A stretch of 16,684 bases of DNA from Lachnospiraceae bacterium (GTDB taxonomy: Bacteria; Bacillota; Clostridia; Lachnospirales; Lachnospiraceae): assembly GCA_003489085.1 (NCBI GenBank), contig DNJM01000166.1, positions 491 to 17,174 of the forward strand. Reading direction: 5' to 3'. Shown here piece by piece: positions 6,298 to 13,639 of the stretch. Numbering within the stretch: the stretch's first letter is position 1; the number at the start of each line of letters is the position of its first letter. The notes below the pieces were generated by a model. It worked only from the letters and a program-made list of their open reading frames with translations. It made no database searches and was not told where the DNA came from. A program made the translations under genes and the position numbers.

Positions 6298-7217
6298 CCG
6301 TTTCTGTTTACCAGAAAGATACCGATACAGACCAGTAGCAGAGCGATCAGACCTTTTCCTGTAAAGGCCTGATTTTTTTCACCCAGCAGAAGGGCGGACA
6401 GGATGACACCGAAGATCGGGTTGCTGAAGCCAAAGACGGCTACCTTGCCGATGGGGTTGTATTTCAACAGAAGACTCCACAGGGAGTAGGCAACAGCCGA
6501 GATCATTCCCATATAGAGAAGAAGCAGAGCAGAGACCGGGGTAAAGCCCGCCACAGTTCCGCCGCCGCTCAGTCCGATCAGGGAAAGGACGATGCCGCCG
6601 AAGAAGAACTGGTATCCGCACAATGTGAAGGTATCCTCCTTTTCCGAATACCGTTTTACCATGGTGGAGGACAGGGCATAGGCAGCAGCCGACAGGAAGA
6701 TAGCACCTTCTCCGGACAGGGAAAGATTCAGATCCAGTCCGCTTCCTGTCAGATTGATCAGGATGACGCCAAGAAATCCGATCAGGCACCCCAGAAGCTT
6801 TTTCGCAGAAAGGACTTCGTGAAAGCATGCAGCAGAGAGAAAGATCGAGAGAAACACGTTGGATGCTTCGATAATAGAAGATTTAACCCCGGTTGTATGT
6901 GCCAGCCCGATGTAGAAAAAGACATATTGAAGTATGGTCTGCACACAGCCTAGCTTGATGACCATGGGCCAGGAAGAGCGCTTCGGCAGCAGAAGTCGTT
7001 TTTCTGCCAGACTGCCGATCAGAATGACAAGGACGCCGGCCAGGGTGAAGCGGTATCCGGCAAACAGCAGCTGGGAAAAGGTGTCATCCCCTGCGATGGA
7101 GAAGAGGCGGTAGCCGATCTTGACACAGGGGAATGCACTTCCCCACAGCAGACAGCAGAGCAGGGCAATCCCACAGACAACGGGAGTTCTGGTAAGCATA
7201 GAAGCATTCTTTTTCAT
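6276..7217 (-). CDS. EamA/DMT family transporter
   Basis: A 313-residue integral membrane protein with about ten hydrophobic segments arranged as two EamA repeats. The first segment contains LLWGSAFPCVKIG, a typical EamA start, and the last ends in a short basic tail (VNRNGKTG). Members export amino acids, purines or other small metabolites; the substrate here cannot be inferred. The ATG at 7217 was chosen because AAAGGA (7234-7229 on the minus strand) lies 11 nt upstream. The ATG at 7229, four codons earlier, overlaps that ribosome site and is unlikely. It has its own promoter and ends in the shared terminator with the flavodoxin pair, overlapping that gene's stop by 4 nt. Confidence 0.88.
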   Translation of the reverse strand: MKKNASMLTRTPVVCGIALLCCLLWGSAFPCVKIGYRLFSIAGDDTFSQLLFAGYRFTLAGVLVILIGSLAEKRLLLPKRSSWPMVIKLGCVQTILQYVFFYIGLAHTTGVKSSIIEASNVFLSIFLSAACFHEVLSAKKLLGCLIGFLGVILINLTGSGLDLNLSLSGEGAIFLSAAAYALSSTMVKRYSEKEDTFTLCGYQFFFGGIVLSLIGLSGGGTVAGFTPVSALLLLYMGMISAVAYSLWSLLLKYNPIGKVAVFGFSNPIFGVILSALLLGEKNQAFTGKGLIALLLVCIGIFLVNRNGKTGEDN

Positions 7218-7256
7218 AATGATATCCATCCTTTGTGAAACATTTCATTTGTTATC

Positions 7257-7285
7257 AGTATAGGGGAAGCAGAAGGGAAAGTCAA
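7257..7285 (-). promoter_or_regulatory. Promoter of the EamA transporter gene
   Basis: Read on the minus strand, TTGACT (7285-7280) and TATACT (7262-7257) are separated by exactly 17 nt. The predicted transcription start is near 7250, about 33 nt before the ATG at 7217. Confidence 0.75.
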
Positions 7286-7316
7286 TTTCCGGTATCTGAA
7301 AACTATAAAAAGAGAA

Positions 7317-7345
7317 TTGAAAAAGAAGTCAAAAAGGCATACAAT
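7317..7345 (+). promoter_or_regulatory. Promoter of the dehydrogenase-NUDIX-radical SAM operon
   Basis: TTGAAA (7317-7322) and TACAAT (7340-7345) are separated by 17 nt. The predicted start is near 7352, about 40 nt before the start codon. It is divergent from the EamA promoter, with about 30 nt between the two -35 boxes. Confidence 0.7.
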
Positions 7346-7394
7346 AGCGTCATACATTCGGTATGGCCGACGCTTAAGGAAGGAGAACATGCAA

Positions 7395-8351
7395 ATGAAA
7401 AAAGTATTGGTCTGCGGACCATTTGATGAGATTAAAAGAAGCAGTTTTAAGGAAAGTAATTCAGATCTGGACTTTCTGTTTCTGGAAAAGGAGAAGATAA
7501 CAGCACGTCTGGTGCGGCAGGCAGATGCGGTGATTGGAAATCTTCCGATTGAACTGCTAAAGGGGAATCCGAATCTGGAGTGGGTACAGCTGACCAGCTC
7601 CGGTGCAGATGCTTATGTAAAGCCGGGGGTTCTGGGAGAGCATACGGTGCTTACCAGTGCGACCGGTGCCTATGGACTTGGAATTGCGGAATATATGGTA
7701 GCTATGCTGCTGGTGATGATGAAGAAGATACCGGCGTACCTGGACAATCAGAAGCAGGGGATCTGGCGGGATGAAGGACGGGTAACCGGTCTCTGTGGAA
7801 AGCGTGTCCTGATCGTTGGAATGGGAAATATCGGAACGGAATTTGCAGAACGAATTCGTCCGTTTGGCTGTGAGATCATCGGAATTCGCCGCCGCGTAGG
7901 CAAATGTCCGGCTGAGCTTGATGAGCTTCATAGTATGGAAGATCTGGAAACAGAGCTTGCCAGAGCGGACGTGACGGCTCTTTGCCTTCCGGGAACCAGT
8001 GAGACATACCATCTCTTTGATGACAGGCTGTTGTCTCTTTGTAAAACGGGCTCCTATCTGATCAATGTAGGACGCGGCAGTGTCATTGATACGGAAGCCC
8101 TCACCAGGCAGGTAAAGGCGAGAAAGTTTGAGGGAGTCTGGCTGGATGTGTGTGAACCGGAACCGCTTCCTTATGGGCATCCGCTGTATTCATTGCCGGG
8201 TGTGATCCTGACACCGCATATTACGGGCGGCTTCCATCTGGATACGACATTGCAGAAGATCTTCGAGATCTGCATGCAGAATCTGAAGGCATGGCAGGGA
8301 GACGGTGAATACCGCAGTGTAGTGGACCGCAACAGCGGATACTGCAGATAG
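7395..8351 (+). CDS. D-2-hydroxyacid dehydrogenase family protein
   Basis: A 318-residue NAD(P)-dependent reductase of 2-keto acids. The C-terminal-half Rossmann fold carries VLIVGMGNIG, with the GxGxxG loop at about 142-147. The catalytic triad is visible: Arg in NVGRGS (R227), Glu in EPEP (E254) and His in TPHITGG (H275). The motif GIAEYMVAMLL at about 96-106 is typical of the family. The ATG at 7395 follows AAGGAG by 9 nt. An ATG two codons earlier (7389) is also possible with the upstream AAGGA. The frame extends back through a TTG at 7317, but that lies in the promoter. Substrate is not determinable (phosphoglycerate, hydroxyisocaproate and glyoxylate types are all possible). It is the first gene of an operon, with 12 nt to the NUDIX gene. 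Confidence 0.87.
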   Translation: MKKVLVCGPFDEIKRSSFKESNSDLDFLFLEKEKITARLVRQADAVIGNLPIELLKGNPNLEWVQLTSSGADAYVKPGVLGEHTVLTSATGAYGLGIAEYMVAMLLVMMKKIPAYLDNQKQGIWRDEGRVTGLCGKRVLIVGMGNIGTEFAERIRPFGCEIIGIRRRVGKCPAELDELHSMEDLETELARADVTALCLPGTSETYHLFDDRLLSLCKTGSYLINVGRGSVIDTEALTRQVKARKFEGVWLDVCEPEPLPYGHPLYSLPGVILTPHITGGFHLDTTLQKIFEICMQNLKAWQGDGEYRSVVDRNSGYCR

Positions 8352-8363
8352 AAAAGGAAATAT

Positions 8364-8867
8364 ATGATGAGTGAACTGACAACATTGTGCTATATTGAGC
8401 AGGAGGACCGGTATCTGATGCTGCATCGGATCCGAAAGAAAAAGGATATCAATAAGGATAAATGGATCGGTGTCGGCGGGCATTTCGAATTCGGTGAGAG
8501 TCCGGAGGACTGTCTGCTGCGGGAAGTGAAGGAAGAAACAGGTCTGACCCTGACCTCCTTCCGGTTCCGGGGGATTGTGACCTTCCAGTCCGGGGAAGAA
8601 CTGTGTGAATATATGTGCCTGTATACGGCAGATGGTTTTACCGGAGAAATGATTCCCTGTACGGAAGGGGAACTGGAATGGGTAAATAAGGAGGAGCTGC
8701 TGTCCCTGAACCTATGGGAAGGGGACAAGATATTTCTCAGGCTCTTGAAGGAGGAGGCTCCGTTTTTTTCCCTGAAACTAAGATATGAGGGTGATTGTCT
8801 GAAGGAGGCTGTGCTGAATGGAAGCCCTGTGGAAACCGCTTGCAAGCTGTCATCTCTGTCCACGTAA
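8364..8867 (+). CDS. NUDIX hydrolase (MutT/8-oxo-dGTP diphosphatase-like)
   Basis: A 167-residue hydrolase of nucleoside diphosphate-X compounds. The complete NUDIX box spans residues 39-61: G39, E45, R53-E54, E57-E58 and G60, matching GX5EX7REUXEEXGU, which binds the catalytic Mg2+/Mn2+. The N-terminus TLCYIEQEDRYLMLHR and the phrase DKWIGVGGHFEFGES are typical of MutT-like enzymes that cleave oxidised purine nucleotides, though other substrates remain possible. AAAAGGA precedes the ATG by 5 nt; a second ATG one codon later is equally plausible. The C-terminal 50 nt overlap the next gene, whose ribosome site lies inside this reading frame. Confidence 0.88.
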   Translation: MMSELTTLCYIEQEDRYLMLHRIRKKKDINKDKWIGVGGHFEFGESPEDCLLREVKEETGLTLTSFRFRGIVTFQSGEELCEYMCLYTADGFTGEMIPCTEGELEWVNKEELLSLNLWEGDKIFLRLLKEEAPFFSLKLRYEGDCLKEAVLNGSPVETACKLSSLST

Positions 8868-9726
8868 CTGCGGTGTGAACCGGGAGCAGGGGCAGATCGG
8901 TTATTGCAGAGAAACGGCAGAGATTATGGCAGCCCGGGCAGCGCTTCATATGTGGGAGGAGCCGTGCATTTCCGGGGAAAAGGGATCCGGTGCCGTATTT
9001 TTCTCCGGCTGTGCGATGCAATGTGTATTCTGCCAGAATCATAATATTGCAGCGGCGAAGGCCGGAAAGAGAATCTCTGTGGAACGGCTTTCGGAAATCT
9101 TTCTGGAGCTGGAGAAAAAGGGTGCGGCGAATCTGAATCTGGTCACGGCAGGACATTATGTACCGCAGGTGGTGAAAGCACTTAAAATGGCCAGGGAACA
9201 GGGAATGTCAATTCCGGTGGTATATAATTCCAGTGGCTATGAGAAGGTGGAAACCCTGCGGATGCTGGAAGGATATGTGGATGTATATCTGCCTGATTTT
9301 AAATACTGGTATGAAGAAACAGGCAGGCGTTATTCAAATGCGCCGGATTACCGGGAGACGGCGATGGAGGCACTGGCGGAAATGTTCCGTCAGACAGGAG
9401 AATTTGTTTTTAATGAAGAAGGGTATCTGATCAGGGGAATGGTGGTACGCCATCTGGTGCTGCCGGAGCATATAGAAGAGGCAAAGCAGATCATTCATTA
9501 TCTGTATCGGACATATGGGGATCGGATCTTTATCAGTATCCTGAACCAGTATACCCCTCTTCCCCAGGTAAAGGACTATCCGGAGCTGACGAGAAAGCTT
9601 ACGGAGGCAGAATATGATGAAGTGGTGGAGGATGCCATTTCCATTGGTGTGGAAAATGGATTTATACAGGAAGGCGGGACAGCGGAGGAAAGCTTTATCC
9701 CGGAATTTGACTGTGAAGGCATATAA
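8818..9726 (+). CDS. Radical SAM protein, PflX-like (COG1313 type)
   Basis: A 302-residue [4Fe-4S] enzyme. The radical SAM motif is GCAMQCVFCQN, with C65, C69 and C72 binding the cluster that cleaves S-adenosylmethionine. A second cysteine set, C11, C14, C18 and C30 (CHLCPRNCGV and GYC), precedes it, as in the PflX/pyruvate formate-lyase activase-related group. VYNSSGYE and VDVYLPDFKYW in the middle are typical of that group. The ATG follows a perfect AAGGAGG (8802-8808) by 9 nt, both lying inside the NUDIX gene. No glycyl radical enzyme is adjacent, so its partner protein or substrate is not evident. It is the last gene of the operon and no strong terminator is seen after it. Confidence 0.85.
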   Translation: MEALWKPLASCHLCPRNCGVNREQGQIGYCRETAEIMAARAALHMWEEPCISGEKGSGAVFFSGCAMQCVFCQNHNIAAAKAGKRISVERLSEIFLELEKKGAANLNLVTAGHYVPQVVKALKMAREQGMSIPVVYNSSGYEKVETLRMLEGYVDVYLPDFKYWYEETGRRYSNAPDYRETAMEALAEMFRQTGEFVFNEEGYLIRGMVVRHLVLPEHIEEAKQIIHYLYRTYGDRIFISILNQYTPLPQVKDYPELTRKLTEAEYDEVVEDAISIGVENGFIQEGGTAEESFIPEFDCEGI

Positions 9727-9751
9727 TTTGCCACTTTAAAGCAAAAAAGAC

Positions 9752-9780
9752 TTGCATTTTGCCTGCAATCGTGTAAAAAT
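9752..9780 (+). promoter_or_regulatory. Candidate promoter for ddh-DAHP synthase
   Basis: TTGCAT (9752-9757) is followed after 16 nt by TAAAAA (9774-9779), with a TG at 9772-9773 that could act as an extended -10 for AAAAAT (9775-9780). TTGCA at 9752-9756 also pairs with TGCAA at 9764-9768. The match is moderate. Confidence 0.4.
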
Positions 9781-9813
9781 AAATGACGTTAGAAGAGATA
9801 GAGGAGGTTATAT

Positions 9814-10800
9814 ATGAGTATACGAATCGGTATTTTAGGATATGGAAATCTTGGAAAAGGCGTAGAATGCGCAGTGATGCAGAATCCGGATATGGAGCTT
9901 GCGGCTGTATTTACCAGACGTGCACCTGAAAGCGTGCAGACCCTGACAGAGGGAGTAAAGGTGTATTCCATAGAGGATGCAAAGAACATGACAGAGCAGA
10001 TTGATGTTATGATTCTCTGCGGCGGAAGTGCAACGGATCTTCCGGAGCAGACGCCGGTATTCGGAAAGCTGTTCAATACGGTAAACAGCTTCGATACCCA
10101 TGCAAAGATTCCGGAGCATTTCGCAGCAGTAGATGCTGCTGCTAAGGGAGGAAAGAAGGTCAGCATCATTTCTGTTGGCTGGGATCCGGGCATGTTCTCA
10201 CTGAACCGCTTATATGCAAATGCGATTTTAACGGATGGCGTAGACTATACCTTCTGGGGAAAGGGAGTCAGCCAGGGACATTCTGACGCGATCCGCCGGA
10301 TTGAGGGTGTGAAAGACGGCAAGCAGTATACCATTCCGAAGGAGGAAGCACTTCGGGCAGTCCGTGCAGGAGAGAATCCGGCTCTGACAACCAGAGAGAA
10401 GCATCTGAGAGAATGCTTTGTGGTTGCAGAAGAAGGCGCGGATCAGGCAAAGATTGAGGAAGCAATTAAGAGCATGCCTAACTATTTTGATGAGTATGAT
10501 ACGATTGTACACTTTATCAGTGAAGAAGAGCTGAAGGCGAACCATAGCGGTATTCCGCACGGCGGTTTTGTGATCCGCAGCGGAAAGACAGGACTGCATG
10601 GAGAAAATCAGCATCTGATCGAATATAGCCTGAAGCTGGATTCCAATCCGGAATTCACTGCTTCTGTTTTGGTAGCATATGCCCGTGCGGCATACCGTCT
10701 TGCACAGGAAGGGGCTTGCGGCTGCAAGACCGTTTTCGATATTGCTCCGGCCTATTTAAGTGCAAAGAGTCCGGAAGAACTAAGAAGCCATTTACTGTAG
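9814..10800 (+). CDS. ddh: meso-diaminopimelate D-dehydrogenase
   Basis: A 328-residue NADPH-dependent enzyme that reductively aminates tetrahydrodipicolinate to meso-diaminopimelate in one step, feeding lysine and peptidoglycan synthesis. The N-terminal Rossmann motif is IGILGYGNLGKG (5-16). Family-specific stretches follow: TRRAPESV, CGGSATDLPEQ, SVGWDPGMFSLNR, GKGVSQGHSDAIRR and IPHGGFVIRSG. The length agrees with characterised Ddh proteins of about 320-330 residues. GAGG lies a few nt before the ATG. It is separated by only 20 nt from the DAHP synthase gene and is probably co-transcribed with it. This route bypasses the acylated DAP pathway and is patchily distributed among bacteria. Confidence 0.95.
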   Translation: MSIRIGILGYGNLGKGVECAVMQNPDMELAAVFTRRAPESVQTLTEGVKVYSIEDAKNMTEQIDVMILCGGSATDLPEQTPVFGKLFNTVNSFDTHAKIPEHFAAVDAAAKGGKKVSIISVGWDPGMFSLNRLYANAILTDGVDYTFWGKGVSQGHSDAIRRIEGVKDGKQYTIPKEEALRAVRAGENPALTTREKHLRECFVVAEEGADQAKIEEAIKSMPNYFDEYDTIVHFISEEELKANHSGIPHGGFVIRSGKTGLHGENQHLIEYSLKLDSNPEFTASVLVAYARAAYRLAQEGACGCKTVFDIAPAYLSAKSPEELRSHLL

Positions 10801-10820
10801 GAAGAAGAGGAAGTTAGATT

Positions 10821-11852
10821 ATGGCAATGAGACTGAATAAAGTGCTGCCGCAGCCGGCTGAACTGAAGAAGGAATATCCATTATCCAGAGATCTGATGGA
10901 ATTAAAGGCAAAGCGGGACAGGGAAATTAGAGATATTATCAGCGGGAAATCCGATAAATTCATGGTGATTGTCGGCCCGTGTTCTGCGGATAACGAGGAT
11001 GCAGTCTGTGAGTATGTAGAGCGTCTGGCAAAGGTAAATGAAAAACTGTCAGACCGTCTGATGCTTATTCCGCGGATCTATACGAATAAGCCCCGGACAA
11101 CAGGCCAGGGATATAAAGGGATGCTGCACCAGCCGGAACCTGATAAAGCGCCGGATCTTTTTGAAGGGATCCAGGCGATTCGCCGGATGCATATACGGGC
11201 AATGGAGATCAGTGGACTGACCGGGGCGGATGAGATGCTGTATCCGGAAAACAGAAGCTATCTGGATGATATTCTTTCTTATGAAGCGATCGGTGCCCGT
11301 TCCGTAGAGAATCAGCAGCACCGTCTGACAGCCAGCGGCATGGACATCCCGATTGGTATGAAGAACCCGACCAGCGGCGATCTTTCCGTGATGCTCAATT
11401 CCATTGTGGCGGCGCAGAGCGGGCATAATTTCATTTATCGCGGCCAGGATGTAACAACGGACGGAAATCCATATGCACATGCAATTTTGCGTGGTGGTGT
11501 GGATAAATATGGAAAATGTATTCCTAACTACCATTACGAGGATCTGGCGAGACTTTTGGAGATGTATCAGAAATGGGAATTGAAGAATCCGGCTGTTGTG
11601 ATTGATGCCAATCATTCGAATTCCAATAAGCAGTTCAAGGAGCAGATCCGTATTGTCAGCGAGGTTCTGCACAGCAGGAATTACAACACCGATCTGAAGA
11701 AGCTGATTAAGGGTGTGATGATCGAAAGCTATCTGGTTGAAGGAAATCAGTCCATCGACAGCAAACGTATTTATGGAAAATCCATTACGGATCCCTGCCT
11801 GGGATGGAACGATACGGAAGCATTATTATATAAGATTGCAAAGCAGTGTTAG
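10821..11852 (+). CDS. aroF: 3-deoxy-7-phosphoheptulonate (DAHP) synthase, class I AroFGH type
   Basis: A 343-residue enzyme that condenses phosphoenolpyruvate and erythrose 4-phosphate, the first step of the shikimate pathway. The signatures are GPCS (52-55), KPRTTGQGYKG (90-100), GARSVENQQHR (158-168), MKNPTSGD (180-187) and DANHSNSNK (262-270). These carry the substrate-binding Lys, Arg and metal-binding residues of the E. coli-type class I enzymes. The length matches AroF/AroG/AroH at about 350. Which aromatic amino acid inhibits it cannot be read reliably. AGAGGAAG lies about 8 nt before the ATG. It follows ddh and ends at a strong terminator, so the two form a transcription unit. The aroF symbol is used for the family; aroG or aroH are equally defensible. 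Confidence 0.93.
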   Translation: MAMRLNKVLPQPAELKKEYPLSRDLMELKAKRDREIRDIISGKSDKFMVIVGPCSADNEDAVCEYVERLAKVNEKLSDRLMLIPRIYTNKPRTTGQGYKGMLHQPEPDKAPDLFEGIQAIRRMHIRAMEISGLTGADEMLYPENRSYLDDILSYEAIGARSVENQQHRLTASGMDIPIGMKNPTSGDLSVMLNSIVAAQSGHNFIYRGQDVTTDGNPYAHAILRGGVDKYGKCIPNYHYEDLARLLEMYQKWELKNPAVVIDANHSNSNKQFKEQIRIVSEVLHSRNYNTDLKKLIKGVMIESYLVEGNQSIDSKRIYGKSITDPCLGWNDTEALLYKIAKQC

Positions 11853-11866
11853 TAATGAGAAAAGAG

Positions 11867-11905
11867 AGTCGGTATGGACGAAAATCCGTGCCGGCTTTTT
11901 CTTCA
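11867..11905 (+). terminator. Intrinsic terminator after the DAHP synthase gene
   Basis: AGTCGGTATGGA (11867-11878) pairs with TCCGTGCCGGCT (11885-11896) through 12 bp, including three G-U pairs, with a 6-nt loop. A T-rich tract follows (11896-11900, then CTT). Confidence 0.85.
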
Positions 11906-11951
11906 TTTGATACAAAATAAACAGGAAAAGAAGCATTTTATGAACTGTATA

Positions 11952-11980
11952 TTGCAGAAAAACATGAAGTGAGCTATAGT
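11952..11980 (+). promoter_or_regulatory. Promoter of the cysteine desulfidase gene
   Basis: TTGCAG (11952-11957) and TATAGT (11975-11980) are separated by 17 nt. The predicted start is near 11987. Immediately downstream, CTGAAA (11990-11995) and TTTCAG (12003-12008) form an inverted repeat that could be an operator or a 5' mRNA hairpin. Confidence 0.6.
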
Positions 11981-12044
11981 AATAGAAAGCTGAAAGAAAA
12001 GTTTTCAGAAAAGGAGAAATTGGCAGAATAAAGTGAGGTAGCAT

Positions 12045-13334
12045 ATGAGAAAAGAAGATGTAAAGTACCAGGCGTATGTACAGATTCTGAAAGAGGAACT
12101 GGTTCCGGCTATGGGATGTACGGAACCGATTGCGCTTGCTTACGCAGCTGCAAAGGCAAGAGAATTGCTTGGCTCCCTACCGGAAAAGGTATTGATTGAG
12201 GCAAGCGGAAGTATTATTAAAAATGTGAAATCCGTCATCGTACCGAATACGAATCATTTGAAGGGGATCCCGGCCGCTGCAGCAGCCGGAATCATTGCAG
12301 GAAAGGCAGAGAAAGAGCTGGAGGTGATTGCTTCTGTAACACCGGAAGAGATCGATGCCATGAAGGAATTCCTGGATACGGCGGATATTCAGGTAGCACA
12401 TGTGGATCATGGCCTGACCTTTGAAATTATAGTTACGGTATATCATGGAGAAGAATACGCAAAGGTACGTATCGCAAACTACCATACGAATATTGTTTTG
12501 CTGGAAAAGAACGGAGAGGTTCTGCTCGAGCAGGAGGTACAGGGAGAGGAAGAAGAAGGTCTGACCGATCGTACTCTTCTGGATATGGCAAGTATCTGGG
12601 AGTTTGCAAATACAGTAGCGATAGAGGATGTGCAGGAAGTGCTTGCACGTCAGATCTTATATAACAGCGCCATTGCAGAGGAAGGGCTTCGCGGAGATTA
12701 TGGCGCGAATATCGGAAGCGTTCTGCTTAAGATGGAGGGAGAAAGTATCCGGACACGGGCCAAGGCCATGGCAGCAGCCGGATCAGATGCCAGAATGAAT
12801 GGCTGTGAGCTGCCGGTTATCATCAATTCCGGAAGCGGCAACCAGGGTATGACCTGTTCTCTGCCGGTCATTACCTATGCAAAGGAACTGAAGGTGGATG
12901 AAGAGCAGTTATACCGGGCGCTGACGTTGTCTAATCTGGTGGCAATTCACCAGAAGACCGGAATCGGAAGATTGTCCGCATATTGTGGAGCGGTCTGTGC
13001 AGGGGCTGCAGCAGGTGCCGGAATCGCCTATCTGTGCGGAGGCGGCTTTGAAGATGTGAAGCATACAGTAGTAAATGCGCTGGCGATTGTATCCGGTATC
13101 GTCTGTGATGGAGCAAAGGCTTCCTGCGCAGCGAAGATTGCATCAGCTGTGGATGCAGGTATTCTTGGCTTCGAGATGTACCGGAACGGACAGCAGTTCT
13201 TTGCAGGCGATGGTATTGTGACAAAAGGTGTCGACGAAACCATCCGGAATGTCGGCCGTCTGGGTAAAGAAGGAATGCGTGAGACAAATGAAGAAATCAT
13301 CGATATTATGGTAGGCGACAGAAGCGGCTGCTAA
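12045..13334 (+). CDS. cyuA: L-cysteine desulfidase / L-serine dehydratase alpha-like protein (UPF0597, CyuA family)
   Basis: A 429-residue protein of the CyuA/YhaM (UPF0597) family. Relatives are iron-sulfur enzymes that break L-cysteine into pyruvate, ammonia and sulfide, and they share the fold of the serine dehydratase alpha subunit. Motifs are MGCTEPIALAYA with C25, the glycine-rich NSGSGNQGMTC at 261-271 with C271, YCGAVCAGAAAGAG with C314 and C318, and CDGAKASC with C354 and C361. Conserved cysteines of this kind bind the [4Fe-4S] cluster in the studied archaeal enzyme. TGAGG precedes the ATG by 6 nt. It has its own promoter and stands alone between a terminator and the mntP riboswitch promoter. 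Serine rather than cysteine as substrate cannot be excluded. Confidence 0.87.
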   Translation: MRKEDVKYQAYVQILKEELVPAMGCTEPIALAYAAAKARELLGSLPEKVLIEASGSIIKNVKSVIVPNTNHLKGIPAAAAAGIIAGKAEKELEVIASVTPEEIDAMKEFLDTADIQVAHVDHGLTFEIIVTVYHGEEYAKVRIANYHTNIVLLEKNGEVLLEQEVQGEEEEGLTDRTLLDMASIWEFANTVAIEDVQEVLARQILYNSAIAEEGLRGDYGANIGSVLLKMEGESIRTRAKAMAAAGSDARMNGCELPVIINSGSGNQGMTCSLPVITYAKELKVDEEQLYRALTLSNLVAIHQKTGIGRLSAYCGAVCAGAAAGAGIAYLCGGGFEDVKHTVVNALAIVSGIVCDGAKASCAAKIASAVDAGILGFEMYRNGQQFFAGDGIVTKGVDETIRNVGRLGKEGMRETNEEIIDIMVGDRSGC

Positions 13335-13370
13335 GCGGGAACATCCGGGGGACCTTATAGAGAAATTTTC

Positions 13371-13399
13371 TTGACAGGATCGCTGCAGGCTGATATAAT
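13371..13399 (+). promoter_or_regulatory. Consensus extended -10 promoter of the mntP leader
   Basis: TTGACA (13371-13376) and TATAAT (13394-13399) are perfect hexamers with a 17-nt spacer, and TG at 13391-13392 makes an extended -10. The predicted start is near 13406, directly at the 5' edge of the riboswitch aptamer. Confidence 0.9.
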
Positions 13400-13406
13400 A
13401 ACAAAA

Positions 13407-13498
13407 GCTGATAAGGGAGTAGTTGGCGCAGCGCGTAGTATTGTCAACAGAATGATAAGAAATTATCTGGCATTACTTTAAATAATGAGACTTATCCG
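13407..13498 (+). ncRNA. yybP-ykoY manganese riboswitch aptamer
   Basis: The leader contains the family's conserved GGGAGTAG (13415-13422), a GTCAACA segment (13443-13449), and a 3' part GGCATTA...TAATGAGAC with stem CATTA 13471-13475 and TAATG 13483-13487. P1 forms between GATAAG (13410-13415) and CTTATC (13491-13496). Known members bind Mn2+ and control Mn2+ exporters. The 3' strand of P1 is also the 5' strand of the following terminator, so Mn2+-stabilised P1 should favour read-through, an ON switch for export. Confidence 0.85.
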
Positions 13499-13527
13499 TA
13501 TTGTAAGGATACGGGTAAGTTTTTTTT
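13490..13527 (+). terminator. Riboswitch-controlled terminator upstream of mntP
   Basis: ACTTATCCGTAT (13490-13501) pairs with ATACGGGTAAGT (13509-13520) over 12 bp, one pair being G-U, with a 7-nt loop. Eight Ts follow (13520-13527). The left arm contains the P1 3' strand, so aptamer and terminator are mutually exclusive. Confidence 0.88.
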
Positions 13528-13544
13528 ATTGCCATGCATGCGAT

Positions 13545-13567
13545 AAAAAGGTCCAGGGGACCTTTTT
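13545..13567. terminator. Second terminator-like hairpin in the mntP leader
   Basis: AAAAAGGTCC (13545-13554) and GGACCTTTTT (13558-13567) form a perfect 10-bp stem with a 3-nt AGG loop. GCCAT (13531-13535) and ATGGC (13572-13576) could pair outside it. The A5/U5 ends make it look like a weak bidirectional terminator, placed after the riboswitch terminator and about 70 nt before mntP. Nothing else is recognised between it and the ribosome site AAGGGAG at 13624-13630. Confidence 0.55.
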
Positions 13568-13639
13568 GAGTATGGCAGAAAAATTGCGCCGGTTCTTCTG
13601 CGGAAAATCTGATAAAATCACGAAAGGGAGAGAACACAA

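Noticed and set aside
7317..7394. Upstream TTG start for the D-2-hydroxyacid dehydrogenase
   Set aside because: The TTG is the beginning of the -35 box TTGAAA. The extra residues are basic and unlike the family, and good ribosome sites precede the ATGs at 7389 and 7395.
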